Assembly: GCA_027492415.1 (NCBI GenBank)
Contig: JAPUEV010000333.1
Location: 1 to 6,252 of the forward strand
Length of the DNA: 6,252 nucleotides
Reading direction: 5' to 3'
DNA from: Ignavibacteria bacterium
GTDB taxonomy: Bacteria > Bacteroidota > Ignavibacteria > Tepidaquicellales > OLB5
Position numbers and translations under genes: made by a program. The stretch's first letter is position 1. The number at the start of each line of letters is the position of its first letter. Below are positions 1-6,113 of the stretch, piece by piece. The notes beneath the pieces were generated by a model. That model was not told the origin of the DNA. It made no database searches and saw only the letters and a program-made list of their open reading frames with translations.

Positions 1-1239
1 AGCCCCGCTGTTTGTTGCAGAGGCTGATATAGTATGCGCGCTGATTATTACATCATACTTAATTCTTTTTCCGCGCAGCCAGCTTCTGGCGTCATCTGTG
101 ATAATATTTACACGCTTATCGTTTGCAATTCCGGTTGTCCAGTAATTAGCAAGGTCTTTTTCAACCAGGTCATTAAGTATCGGATTTATCTCAACTGCTG
201 TAACTGATTTAGAATTATTGGTCAATGCTGATACAATTTCTCCGCCGCCGCCTGAACCAAGTATGAATACTTTCGAGGTATCCTCACGCTTTAATACCAT
301 TGCAAGCATCGATGCATCAAATGGGGGACGGTTGGTGGAATCAAGCACCTTGGGTACTTTAGGTATGTTGGTTGTTGAATTGCCCGCATCAATAATTGCT
401 GTGTAGACAGGGTAATCATCAACATTATCGCCGTCATCTTTCATTACGTCGACCTTGGAAAATGAATTCCATTTTGTGAGTAATCTCAGGTCTTCGTTTT
501 CTTTGATGTAATTTCCGTAAACTTTATTTCCTGAAATGTATATTGGAAGGTATGAATCAGGGTTAGTTAAAAATAACCCGTTTATTACCAGCATGATCAC
601 TGCACCAAATAAGCCGATAGTCTGCCTCTTACTCTTTTCCAGTGCAAATACTATTGAGCCTGCGCATGCTATCATTGAAGCAATTGCAATTCCCCCTGAA
701 CCGCCGAACTTTGGCAAAACTAAAATGAATACAAAACACCCCAGCGCAGCGCCCACTAGATCATAGAAATATAATTGATTTATCCCTGTTTTAAATCTTG
801 TGAACAACTGCCCGATTATCAATCCCGCAAGAAAGAAGGGGAGTGTTATCAATACATAATATATTGGCAGGTATACAAACTGCATCCCGTCAATAAACAG
901 GCTGAACGGGTCAAATGGTATTTTATTTATAGCAACAAAAGATGCAATTATTGAAACAGCATATAAAAGTGATGTTATTGTGAGGAAGGAATTTATTTCA
1001 GCTTTATTTATTTTATTGCTGATAATAATTGTTACGCCGCTGATACCAAGCCCAAGCAGCGCGATGCTGATTATCATAAAGGCAAAGTGATACCATAGCG
1101 ATACTGAAAGTACCCTTATCAAAGTGAACTCAAGCATCAGCACGCTGAGAGATACCAGCAGTATGCCCGCTTTATGCTTAATATTTAGTACTTCTTTTTT
1201 AACGGGTGCTGATTTTAATGCAGTATTTTTTGTACTCAT
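1..1239 (-). CDS. Seven-helix membrane protein with C-terminal SAM-binding, spermidine-synthase-like domain (3' end outside window)
   Basis: The gene is open from an ATG at 1239 to the window edge: 413 residues with no stop, so the C-terminus is missing. Residues 24-225 hold about seven hydrophobic helices (roughly 24-46, 51-73, 84-105, 121-147, 155-175, 181-200, 207-225). A soluble Rossmann-like domain follows, with glycine-rich motif GSGGGGE (328-334), an acidic residue ending the next strand (AVEIN, E350), and DDARSW (382-387) before KYDVII (394-399). This order is that of the spermidine synthase/methyltransferase fold. The N-terminal stretch LEFTLIRVLSV followed by WYHFAF resembles long (about 800-residue, from memory) membrane-anchored spermidine-synthase-like proteins, so perhaps half is visible. 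The usual D-x-x-D-P polyamine-site motif after YDVII is absent (SAHTISASATNSGA instead), so true spermidine synthase activity is doubtful. The gene starts 29 bp after nadB, probably as the last visible member of that operon. The fold is well supported; the substrate is unknown. Confidence 0.85.
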   Translation of the reverse strand, partial: MSTKNTALKSAPVKKEVLNIKHKAGILLVSLSVLMLEFTLIRVLSVSLWYHFAFMIISIALLGLGISGVTIIISNKINKAEINSFLTITSLLYAVSIIASFVAINKIPFDPFSLFIDGMQFVYLPIYYVLITLPFFLAGLIIGQLFTRFKTGINQLYFYDLVGAALGCFVFILVLPKFGGSGGIAIASMIACAGSIVFALEKSKRQTIGLFGAVIMLVINGLFLTNPDSYLPIYISGNKVYGNYIKENEDLRLLTKWNSFSKVDVMKDDGDNVDDYPVYTAIIDAGNSTTNIPKVPKVLDSTNRPPFDASMLAMVLKREDTSKVFILGSGGGGEIVSALTNNSKSVTAVEINPILNDLVEKDLANYWTTGIANDKRVNIITDDARSWLRGKRIKYDVIISAHTISASATNSGA

Positions 1240-1268
1240 TAATATTTAAACAATTTTATAAAATTAAA

Positions 1269-2885
1269 CTATACGGTTTTATTGCTTATTATCGTATCTT
1301 TTAAATAAGAGTTCTTCGTTTCAGGGTAATCTGTATTGTAGTGCAGTCCTCGTGATTCCTTGCGTATTAATGCCGATCTGATTATCAGGTAAGATATCAG
1401 CGCCATATTCCTTAACTCAAGCAGCTCACGGCTTACTTTTGTTTTCTTGTAAAATGTTTCTATCTCGCTCTTTATTAATTTAATTCTTCTCAGAGCCCTG
1501 TGCAGCCTCAAGTTTGATCTTACTATTCCCACATAATTAGACATTATCTGTTTAATTTCGTGTTTATTCTGCGAAATTAAAATCCATTCTTCAGTATTTT
1601 CTGTTCCGCTTGCATCCCAGTCTGGTATAACGGAATCTTTATCAATTTTAATATCTTTAATTTCAGCTTTTGCAACCTTAGCCGCTTTATCTGCAAACAC
1701 TAGCGCTTCAAGCAGTGAGTTTGATGCAAGCCTGTTGGCGCCATGCACACCTGTCATACTTGCTTCGCCAAGCACAAATAATCTTTCAAGCGATGTCTTT
1801 CCGTTCAGGTCGCTTACGATACCGCCGCAGCTGTAATGTGCTGCCGGTACAACGGGTATCATTTGTTTTGAGATATTTATTCCGATCGATAAACACTTTT
1901 TGTAAATATAGGGGAATTTATTCTTAATCTTCGCCTCGCCAAGCTTCCTGATATCAAGAAACACATAATCATCACCATGCTTTTTCATTTCGCTGTCGAT
2001 CGCTCTTGCGACAATATCCCTTGGGGCAAGCGAACCGCGTGAGTCATACTTATGCATGAACTCCTCACCGGCTTTGGTCTTAAGTATAGCGCCGGCACCA
2101 CGCAAAGCTTCGCTTATTAAAAATGACTGCTGGTCTGTGTTATCAAGCCTGTTTTCGTATAGACTGGTAGGGTGGAACTGCACGAATTCCATATCGCCAA
2201 TCAACGCGCCGCTTCGGTAGCCAATGGCAATGCCATCGCCTGTTGCAATTGCGGGGTTTGTTGTGTGCAGGTAAACCTGTCCAATACCCCCTGTGCAAAT
2301 TACTGTCTGTTTTGAAAGTATCGTATATATCTCATTGTTCATCTCATCATATGCATAAGCGCCGTAACAGGTGCAGATGTTCTTTTTTGCTTTTCCTTTT
2401 ATGTTATGCTCTGTGATAAGATCAATTGCAGTGTGATGTTCAAGTACTGTGATGTTGGGGTTAATGGTTAAATTATGAAGCAAGGCTCTTTCAATTTCCC
2501 TGCCGGTTAGATCCTTTGCGTGAACTATACGCTGCCGGGAATGGCCGCCTTCTCTGCCAAGATCAAGCTTGCCCTGTTCACGGCTGAAGTTTACGCCAAG
2601 CTCAATTAGCTCGTTAATTAATTTAGGACCGTTTGTCACTATCTGCTCAACGGCATCTAAATGGCACAGTCCCGCGCCTGCTTCTAGTGTATCTTTTATA
2701 TGGAGTGCGTATGTATCGTCAGGGGATGTAACTGTTGCAATGCCGCCCTGGGCATAATTTGTGTTTGACTCAGCACGGTCTTTTTTTGTTACAATAAGTA
2801 CTTTGGCAAATTTTGCCGCTTTCAGTGCGAAGGATAGACCAGCAATGCCGCTGCCAATTACCAGTATGTCAGTTTTAAGCCTCAA
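1269..2885 (-). CDS. nadB: L-aspartate oxidase (NadB)
   Basis: This FAD-dependent cytosolic enzyme oxidises L-aspartate to iminoaspartate, which quinolinate synthase NadA uses in de novo NAD synthesis; electrons go to oxygen or fumarate. The 538 residues match the family length (E. coli about 540). The FAD-binding GSGIAG lies at 11-16 and NYAQGGIA at 43-50. Active-site residues are in place: REGGH with E112, QFHPT with H238, SEALRG with E259 and R262, APRDIVARAID with R289, AAHYSCGG with H350, and GANRLASNSLLE with R385. The C-terminal helical domain ends with the typical ESRGLHY (510-516). The start is TTG at 2885; no in-frame ATG lies between the preceding in-frame stop and this codon, and the next methionine is at residue 182, past the FAD motif. 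It begins two bases after the rng stop TAA. Succinate dehydrogenase/fumarate reductase flavoproteins are related, but the length, C-terminus and sequence signatures favour NadB. nadA and nadC are not in the window. Confidence 0.97.
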   Translation of the reverse strand: MRLKTDILVIGSGIAGLSFALKAAKFAKVLIVTKKDRAESNTNYAQGGIATVTSPDDTYALHIKDTLEAGAGLCHLDAVEQIVTNGPKLINELIELGVNFSREQGKLDLGREGGHSRQRIVHAKDLTGREIERALLHNLTINPNITVLEHHTAIDLITEHNIKGKAKKNICTCYGAYAYDEMNNEIYTILSKQTVICTGGIGQVYLHTTNPAIATGDGIAIGYRSGALIGDMEFVQFHPTSLYENRLDNTDQQSFLISEALRGAGAILKTKAGEEFMHKYDSRGSLAPRDIVARAIDSEMKKHGDDYVFLDIRKLGEAKIKNKFPYIYKKCLSIGINISKQMIPVVPAAHYSCGGIVSDLNGKTSLERLFVLGEASMTGVHGANRLASNSLLEALVFADKAAKVAKAEIKDIKIDKDSVIPDWDASGTENTEEWILISQNKHEIKQIMSNYVGIVRSNLRLHRALRRIKLIKSEIETFYKKTKVSRELLELRNMALISYLIIRSALIRKESRGLHYNTDYPETKNSYLKDTIISNKTV

Positions 2886-2887
2886 TA

Positions 2888-4468
2888 TTATGAATACCTG
2901 GCAGTAATATCCTCGCCTGTTTTAACACTTGTGAAGCGGAAATCCTGGAATGCAAGTGCTGCATCTTCCTGCAGGCTTATACGCAGCAAATATTTGAATG
3001 AAAGCTTTGTCATATTGCTTATTGTACCTTCGCGGAGCGTTTTGTAAACCATCGGGTGTACTTTCAATACTAATTTACCGGAAGGTTTTTCTTTATCAAG
3101 CTTATAGCGTTTTATCCAGCGTTCAATTCTAGTTAAAATATTGGTTGAGCTTTCTATAATACCGCTTCCGCCGCATAACGGGCACTGTTCAGTTATTGAT
3201 CTTACAACATTTTCCCTTACGCGCTGCCTTGTTATCTGCACAAGCCCGAATTCAGACATCGGCAGGATAGTAACTTTTGCCCTGTCCTTTTTGAACTCCT
3301 TTTTCATCTCATCGTAAACCTTTTTCTTGTTCTTATCGTCGTACACGTCAATAAAATCGATGACAATAATGCCGCCAAGATCGCGGAGCCTGATCTGCCT
3401 GACAATTTCCCTCGAGGCATCAAGGTTGGTTTTCAGTGAATTGGTTTCCTGGTCCTTGCTCTTTGCATACTTTCCGCTGTTAACATCAACAACGTACATT
3501 GCCTCGGTCTTTTCTATAATTAAATGACCGCCGATCTTAAGCGGAACGCGTTTGCCTAATGTCTGGTGAATTTCAGCTTCTATGCCGTAAATATCGAACA
3601 GAGCTTTTGAGCCTTTGTAAAGCTCAACTTTATTCAGCAGGTCAGGTGAATTTATCTTAACGTAGCTTTGAATTTCTTTGAATAATTTTTTGGAGTCAAC
3701 AAGCACTTTATCCACATCATCCCTGAAGAGATCGCGGATAACGCTTGTTGTTACGGTTAGGTCTTTATACAAGAGGGCAGGGGGTTCGCTGGTCTTTATC
3801 TGTTTTTCAATATCCTTCCAGATATTGTACAGGTTCTCAAGGTCCTCGAGTATTGCCTTATCATCCTGTTCTTCGGCAACAGTTCTTATAATAGCGCCGA
3901 ACTCAAGATTCTTGGAATTGCGATAATTCCTTACAATATTCTTTAACCTGCGCTTTTCGCGCATGTTCTGTATCTGCTTTGATGCGTTGACTTTATTTTC
4001 GAAGGGTAAAAATACAAGGTACCTGCCGGGCAGTGAGACCTTAGATGTTACTCTGACTCCCTTATTGCCTACAGGCTCTTTGGTTATCTGTACAATTATT
4101 CTCTGTCCGCGCTCAAGCCTTGGCAGCTGCCTGCGGTTACGCGGGTTTTGTTTCTGCGGCCTGGCAGTTTCTTCTTCCTCGTCATCATCGTCATCATCCA
4201 CATCGGAATCTGATCCGAGCAGCGCTTTCATATCCTCTGCCTGGTCGCCAACATCACTGAAGTGCAGGAACGCATCCTGCTTGAAGCCAAGATCGATAAA
4301 TGCAGCTTTAATGCCGGGAATAACTTTTGCTACTTTGCCGAGGTAAATATCACCGACGACCCGCTCATATTCTTCATTTTCTATAAACAGCTCGGAAAGT
4401 TTTCCGTCTTCGGTTATAGCTATGCGGATCTCATCAGTGTTCTGATTGATTACAATTTCTTTTTTCAT
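2888..4468 (-). CDS. rng: Ribonuclease G / RNase E family endoribonuclease
   Basis: This cytosolic, metal-dependent endoribonuclease cleaves single-stranded AU-rich RNA in rRNA maturation and mRNA decay. The 526 residues are close to RNase G (E. coli 489) and lack the long RNase E C-terminal scaffold. An N-terminal strand region is followed by an S1 domain from about residue 38 (GDIYLGKVAKVIPGIKAAFIDLG) to about 150. The 5'-monophosphate sensor motif IIRT is at 193-196. Catalytic D328 and N330 (VDVN) and D371 (VIDFID) have the same 43-residue spacing as E. coli RNase E D303/D346. The zinc-link CPLCGG gives C429 and C432. An insertion at about 86-120 inside the S1 domain is strongly acidic at 89-100 and then basic. 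The ATG start follows a weak purine-rich stretch (CAGAGAA). The gene lies 80 bp after rho and 2 bp before nadB. The protein sits between bacterial Rng and RNase E names; the short form supports rng. Confidence 0.95.
   Translation of the reverse strand: MKKEIVINQNTDEIRIAITEDGKLSELFIENEEYERVVGDIYLGKVAKVIPGIKAAFIDLGFKQDAFLHFSDVGDQAEDMKALLGSDSDVDDDDDDEEEETARPQKQNPRNRRQLPRLERGQRIIVQITKEPVGNKGVRVTSKVSLPGRYLVFLPFENKVNASKQIQNMREKRRLKNIVRNYRNSKNLEFGAIIRTVAEEQDDKAILEDLENLYNIWKDIEKQIKTSEPPALLYKDLTVTTSVIRDLFRDDVDKVLVDSKKLFKEIQSYVKINSPDLLNKVELYKGSKALFDIYGIEAEIHQTLGKRVPLKIGGHLIIEKTEAMYVVDVNSGKYAKSKDQETNSLKTNLDASREIVRQIRLRDLGGIIVIDFIDVYDDKNKKKVYDEMKKEFKKDRAKVTILPMSEFGLVQITRQRVRENVVRSITEQCPLCGGSGIIESSTNILTRIERWIKRYKLDKEKPSGKLVLKVHPMVYKTLREGTISNMTKLSFKYLLRISLQEDAALAFQDFRFTSVKTGEDITARYS
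4169..4204 (-). repeat. Short coding repeat for an acidic tract in RNase G
   Basis: On the coding strand this reads GAT GTG, two tandem copies of GATGATGAC (4198-4181), then GAG and three GAA codons. It encodes 11 acidic residues in 12 positions (D89, V90, D91-D96, E97-E100). Near-repetitive GAN codons can expand or contract in steps of three, so length may vary among relatives without breaking the frame. Confidence 0.65.
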
Positions 4469-4548
4469 TTCTCTGGAATCCAGGTTACTAACTTCGTAAA
4501 TGGAGAGAAAACACTAAACAACGCTTTTAACGAAAAAGCCCTGTATTA
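4469..4548 (-). promoter_or_regulatory. rho-rng intergenic spacer with a small hairpin
   Basis: The 80-bp gap holds one perfect 6-bp inverted repeat, GCTTTT (4539-4534 read on minus) and AAAAGC (4528-4523), with a 5-nt loop, starting 10 bases after the rho stop TAG. The stem is A/U-rich and is not followed by a clean U run, so it is a poor terminator; a processing or partial attenuation site is possible. I saw no convincing TAnnTTTG promoter for rng, which favours read-through from rho. Confidence 0.3.
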
Positions 4549-5832
4549 CTACGAGTTCATACTTTTTAAGAACTCTTTGTTGTGTTTTGTCCCTTTCATT
4601 TTTCCTAAAAGGAATTCCATTGCTTCAACCTGTGAGAAATCACTTAGAATTTTTCTGAGCAGCCATACCTTAGAGAGCTCTTCTTCATCCAGAAGAAGTT
4701 CTTCTTTTCTTGTTCCTGATTTGTTAAGGTCAATTGCGGGGAAAATTCTCTTATCGGCAAGCTTTCTGTCAAGAACTATTTCCATATTGCCTGTACCTTT
4801 GAATTCTTCAAAGATAACTTCATCCATTCTGCTTCCGGTCTCAACCAGCGCAGTTGCAATTATGGTAAGGCTTCCGCCTTCTTCAATATTTCTTGCAGCA
4901 CCGAAAAATCTTTTTGGTCTGTGCAATGCATTTGCGTCCACACCGCCGGAAAGTATCTTTCCGCTGTGCGGTACCACTGTGTTATGCGCCCTTGCAAGAC
5001 GGGTAATACTATCCAACAGTATTACAACATCCTTTTTGGCTTCAGTAAGCCTTTTAGCTTTTTCAAGAACTATATCAGATACCTGGACGTGCCTCTCGGG
5101 CGGTTCGTCAAATGTTGAGCTTATCACTTCTGCCCTTACAGAGCGCTCCATATCGGTTACTTCCTCAGGACGCTCGTCTATCAATAGGACAATAAGCTCA
5201 ACTTCAGGCTGGTTCTTTGCTATAGCGTTGGCAATCTGCTGAAGCAAAATTGTTTTACCTGCTTTGGGCGGTGATACAATCATGCCCCTGTTGCCTTTTC
5301 CTATGGGTGTGAACAGGTTCATGATCCTTGTTACGTACTCTCCGGGCGCTGACTCTAAATTGAGCCTTTCATTGGCATAGAGAGGTGTTAAATTATCAAA
5401 CAGTGTTCTTTCCCTCATCTTTTCGGGATCGACACCGTTCACTTTATCAACTCTTAACAGCGCGAAAAATCTTTCACCGTCTTTAGGGGGCCTAACCTGG
5501 CCGCTAACGGTATCGCCTGTTCTCAGAGCAAACTTTTTTATTTGTGAAGGTGAAACATAAACATCATCAGGTGATGAAAGATAGTTGTAATCTGATGACC
5601 TTAGAAAACCGTACCCGTCAGGAAGCACATCCAGAACACCTTTGCTGTAAGCAACGCCGTCATTCTGTGTGCCTGTTTCAAGTATCTTGTAGATCAGGTC
5701 CTGTTTTCTGAGATCACTGTAATCGTGAATATTAAGTCCTTTTGCCAGCTCATAAAGCTCGCCTATCTTTTTTTTCTTCAGCTCAGCTATATCCATAGAA
5801 GGCTTTAAATCATCTTTTTTATCTGATGCCAT
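4549..5832 (-). CDS. rho: Transcription termination factor Rho
   Basis: Rho is the hexameric RNA-dependent ATPase/translocase that ends transcription on untranslated RNA. The 427 residues match the classical length (E. coli 419). Residues about 12-55 form the helical Rho N-terminal domain. The OB-fold RNA-binding domain (about 60-130) carries the RNP1-like DGYGFLRS (72-79) and PDDVYVSPSQI. The ATPase core has Walker A SPPKAGKT (187-194; K190, K193), catalytic E220 in LIDERPEEV, Walker B LLDSITR with D274, the Q-loop around 284-297, and arginines R362 and R375. All equal E. coli numbering plus nine, so the core aligns without gaps. The large low-complexity insertion found before the OB-fold in many Bacteroidota Rho proteins is absent. 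The ATG start (MASDKKDD) lacks a Shine-Dalgarno sequence, its upstream being nearly pure A/T. It is the first gene of the leftward cluster. Confidence 0.98.
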   Translation of the reverse strand: MASDKKDDLKPSMDIAELKKKKIGELYELAKGLNIHDYSDLRKQDLIYKILETGTQNDGVAYSKGVLDVLPDGYGFLRSSDYNYLSSPDDVYVSPSQIKKFALRTGDTVSGQVRPPKDGERFFALLRVDKVNGVDPEKMRERTLFDNLTPLYANERLNLESAPGEYVTRIMNLFTPIGKGNRGMIVSPPKAGKTILLQQIANAIAKNQPEVELIVLLIDERPEEVTDMERSVRAEVISSTFDEPPERHVQVSDIVLEKAKRLTEAKKDVVILLDSITRLARAHNTVVPHSGKILSGGVDANALHRPKRFFGAARNIEEGGSLTIIATALVETGSRMDEVIFEEFKGTGNMEIVLDRKLADKRIFPAIDLNKSGTRKEELLLDEEELSKVWLLRKILSDFSQVEAMEFLLGKMKGTKHNKEFLKSMNS

Positions 5833-5958
5833 AATACAATAAATTAATTTATGTTAGTTTTAGAATTGCTAATATCTGGAAGTTTGTTTGGATATCTTAG
5901 AAAGTATGCGTTTTTATCAGATTATTTTAAATCCGGGTGTTTTTTGATGTGTTAATTA
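5833..5958 (-). promoter_or_regulatory. Putative 5' leader of rho mRNA, C-rich and G-poor
   Basis: This is the segment between the candidate start site and the rho ATG. On the transcribed sense it holds about 22 C and only about 8 G, with C/A-rich, probably unstructured pieces (AACACATCAAAAAACACCC, CCAAACAAACTTCC). Rho loading sites are typically C-rich, G-poor and unstructured, and rho of E. coli is autoregulated by attenuation in its leader. Such control here is inference. A weak stem, CTAA-GA-TATC with GATATTAG, lies near 5865-5902. Confidence 0.3.
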
Positions 5959-5962
5959 CATA

Positions 5963-5994
5963 CAAATATACAAAACTATGCTATATTAAACAAT
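5963..5994 (-). promoter_or_regulatory. Candidate Bacteroidota-type promoter for rho-rng-nadB
   Basis: Read on the minus strand, ATTG (5994-5991) is followed after exactly 20 bases by TATATTTG (5970-5963), matching the Bacteroidota promoter form TTTG-N19-21-TAnnTTTG with one mismatch in the -33 box. Transcription would start near 5957, giving a 5' leader of about 125 nt before the rho ATG. I saw no other TAnnTTTG match between this site and rho. The assignment rests on pattern only. Confidence 0.55.
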
Positions 5995-6042
5995 AGCAGA
6001 GCAATTTTTAGAAGTTTAAAAATTTATTGGCTATTTCTGCTA
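5994..6042. repeat. Nested inverted repeat between the divergent promoters
   Basis: An outer 7-bp perfect dyad, TAGCAGA (5994-6000) and TCTGCTA (6036-6042), encloses an inner 8-bp perfect dyad, AATTTTTA (6003-6010) and TAAAAATT (6017-6024), with loop GAAGTT. A GC/GC pair (6001-6002 with 6030-6031) can join the two stems across bulges on the right side. The left arm touches the -33 box of the candidate rho promoter and the right arm lies in the spacer of the candidate NfeD-side promoter. It could be an operator or an RNA hairpin; in AT-rich DNA the inner dyad alone would not be remarkable. Confidence 0.5.
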
Positions 6043-6059
6043 ATTTTTCATTATTTTTG
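6026..6059 (+). promoter_or_regulatory. Candidate Bacteroidota-type promoter for the NfeD-like gene
   Basis: On the plus strand ATTG (6026-6029) is followed after 22 bases by TATTTTTG (6052-6059). The -7 box fits TAnnTTTG exactly; the spacer is one base longer than usual and the surroundings are very AT-rich, so a chance match is possible. Transcription would start near 6066, about 45 nt before the ATG at 6110. Confidence 0.4.
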
Positions 6060-6083
6060 TTAATAATCAATCTATTTTTTCTA

Positions 6084-6113
6084 ATGGCTTTTTTACCGCT
6101 AATTAAACTATGA
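6084..6113 (+). other. Possible nine-codon upstream ORF overlapping the NfeD-like start
   Basis: ATG at 6084 opens a nine-codon frame (MAFLPLIKL) whose TGA stop at 6111-6113 overlaps the main ATG at 6110 as ATGA. It lies downstream of the candidate transcription start near 6066, so it could be translated and coupled to the next gene. It has no Shine-Dalgarno sequence and may be chance. Confidence 0.15.

Noticed and set aside
218..766. Two short plus-strand frames (218-406 and 536-766)
   Set aside because: Both are opposite the membrane/SAM-domain gene, whose continuous 413-codon frame with family motifs explains the region.
1269..2885. Succinate dehydrogenase/fumarate reductase flavoprotein subunit
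   Set aside because: Length, REGGHSRQRIVHA, PAAHYSCGG and the short helical C-terminus ending ESRGLHY are those of NadB, and no iron-sulfur or membrane subunit genes are adjacent.
3963..4346. Plus-strand frame of 127 codons with a run of serines
   Set aside because: The serine run is the reverse complement of the GAN repeat encoding the acidic tract of RNase G; no independent evidence of a gene.
4523..4539. Intrinsic terminator between rho and rng
   Set aside because: The stem is only 6 bp and mostly A/U, and no run of U follows; more likely no effective termination.
4262..5242. Long plus-strand open frame (326 codons) antisense to the rng start and rho
   Set aside because: It lies opposite two clearly conserved genes, is serine/leucine-rich as expected of a reverse-complement shadow, and shows no recognisable domain.
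5767..5778. A-AAA-AAG slippery heptamer in rho at lysine codons 20-22
   Set aside because: It is in the right phase for -1 slippage, but a shifted ribosome would meet a stop after about five codons, no stimulatory structure was seen, and a KKKK stretch explains it simply.
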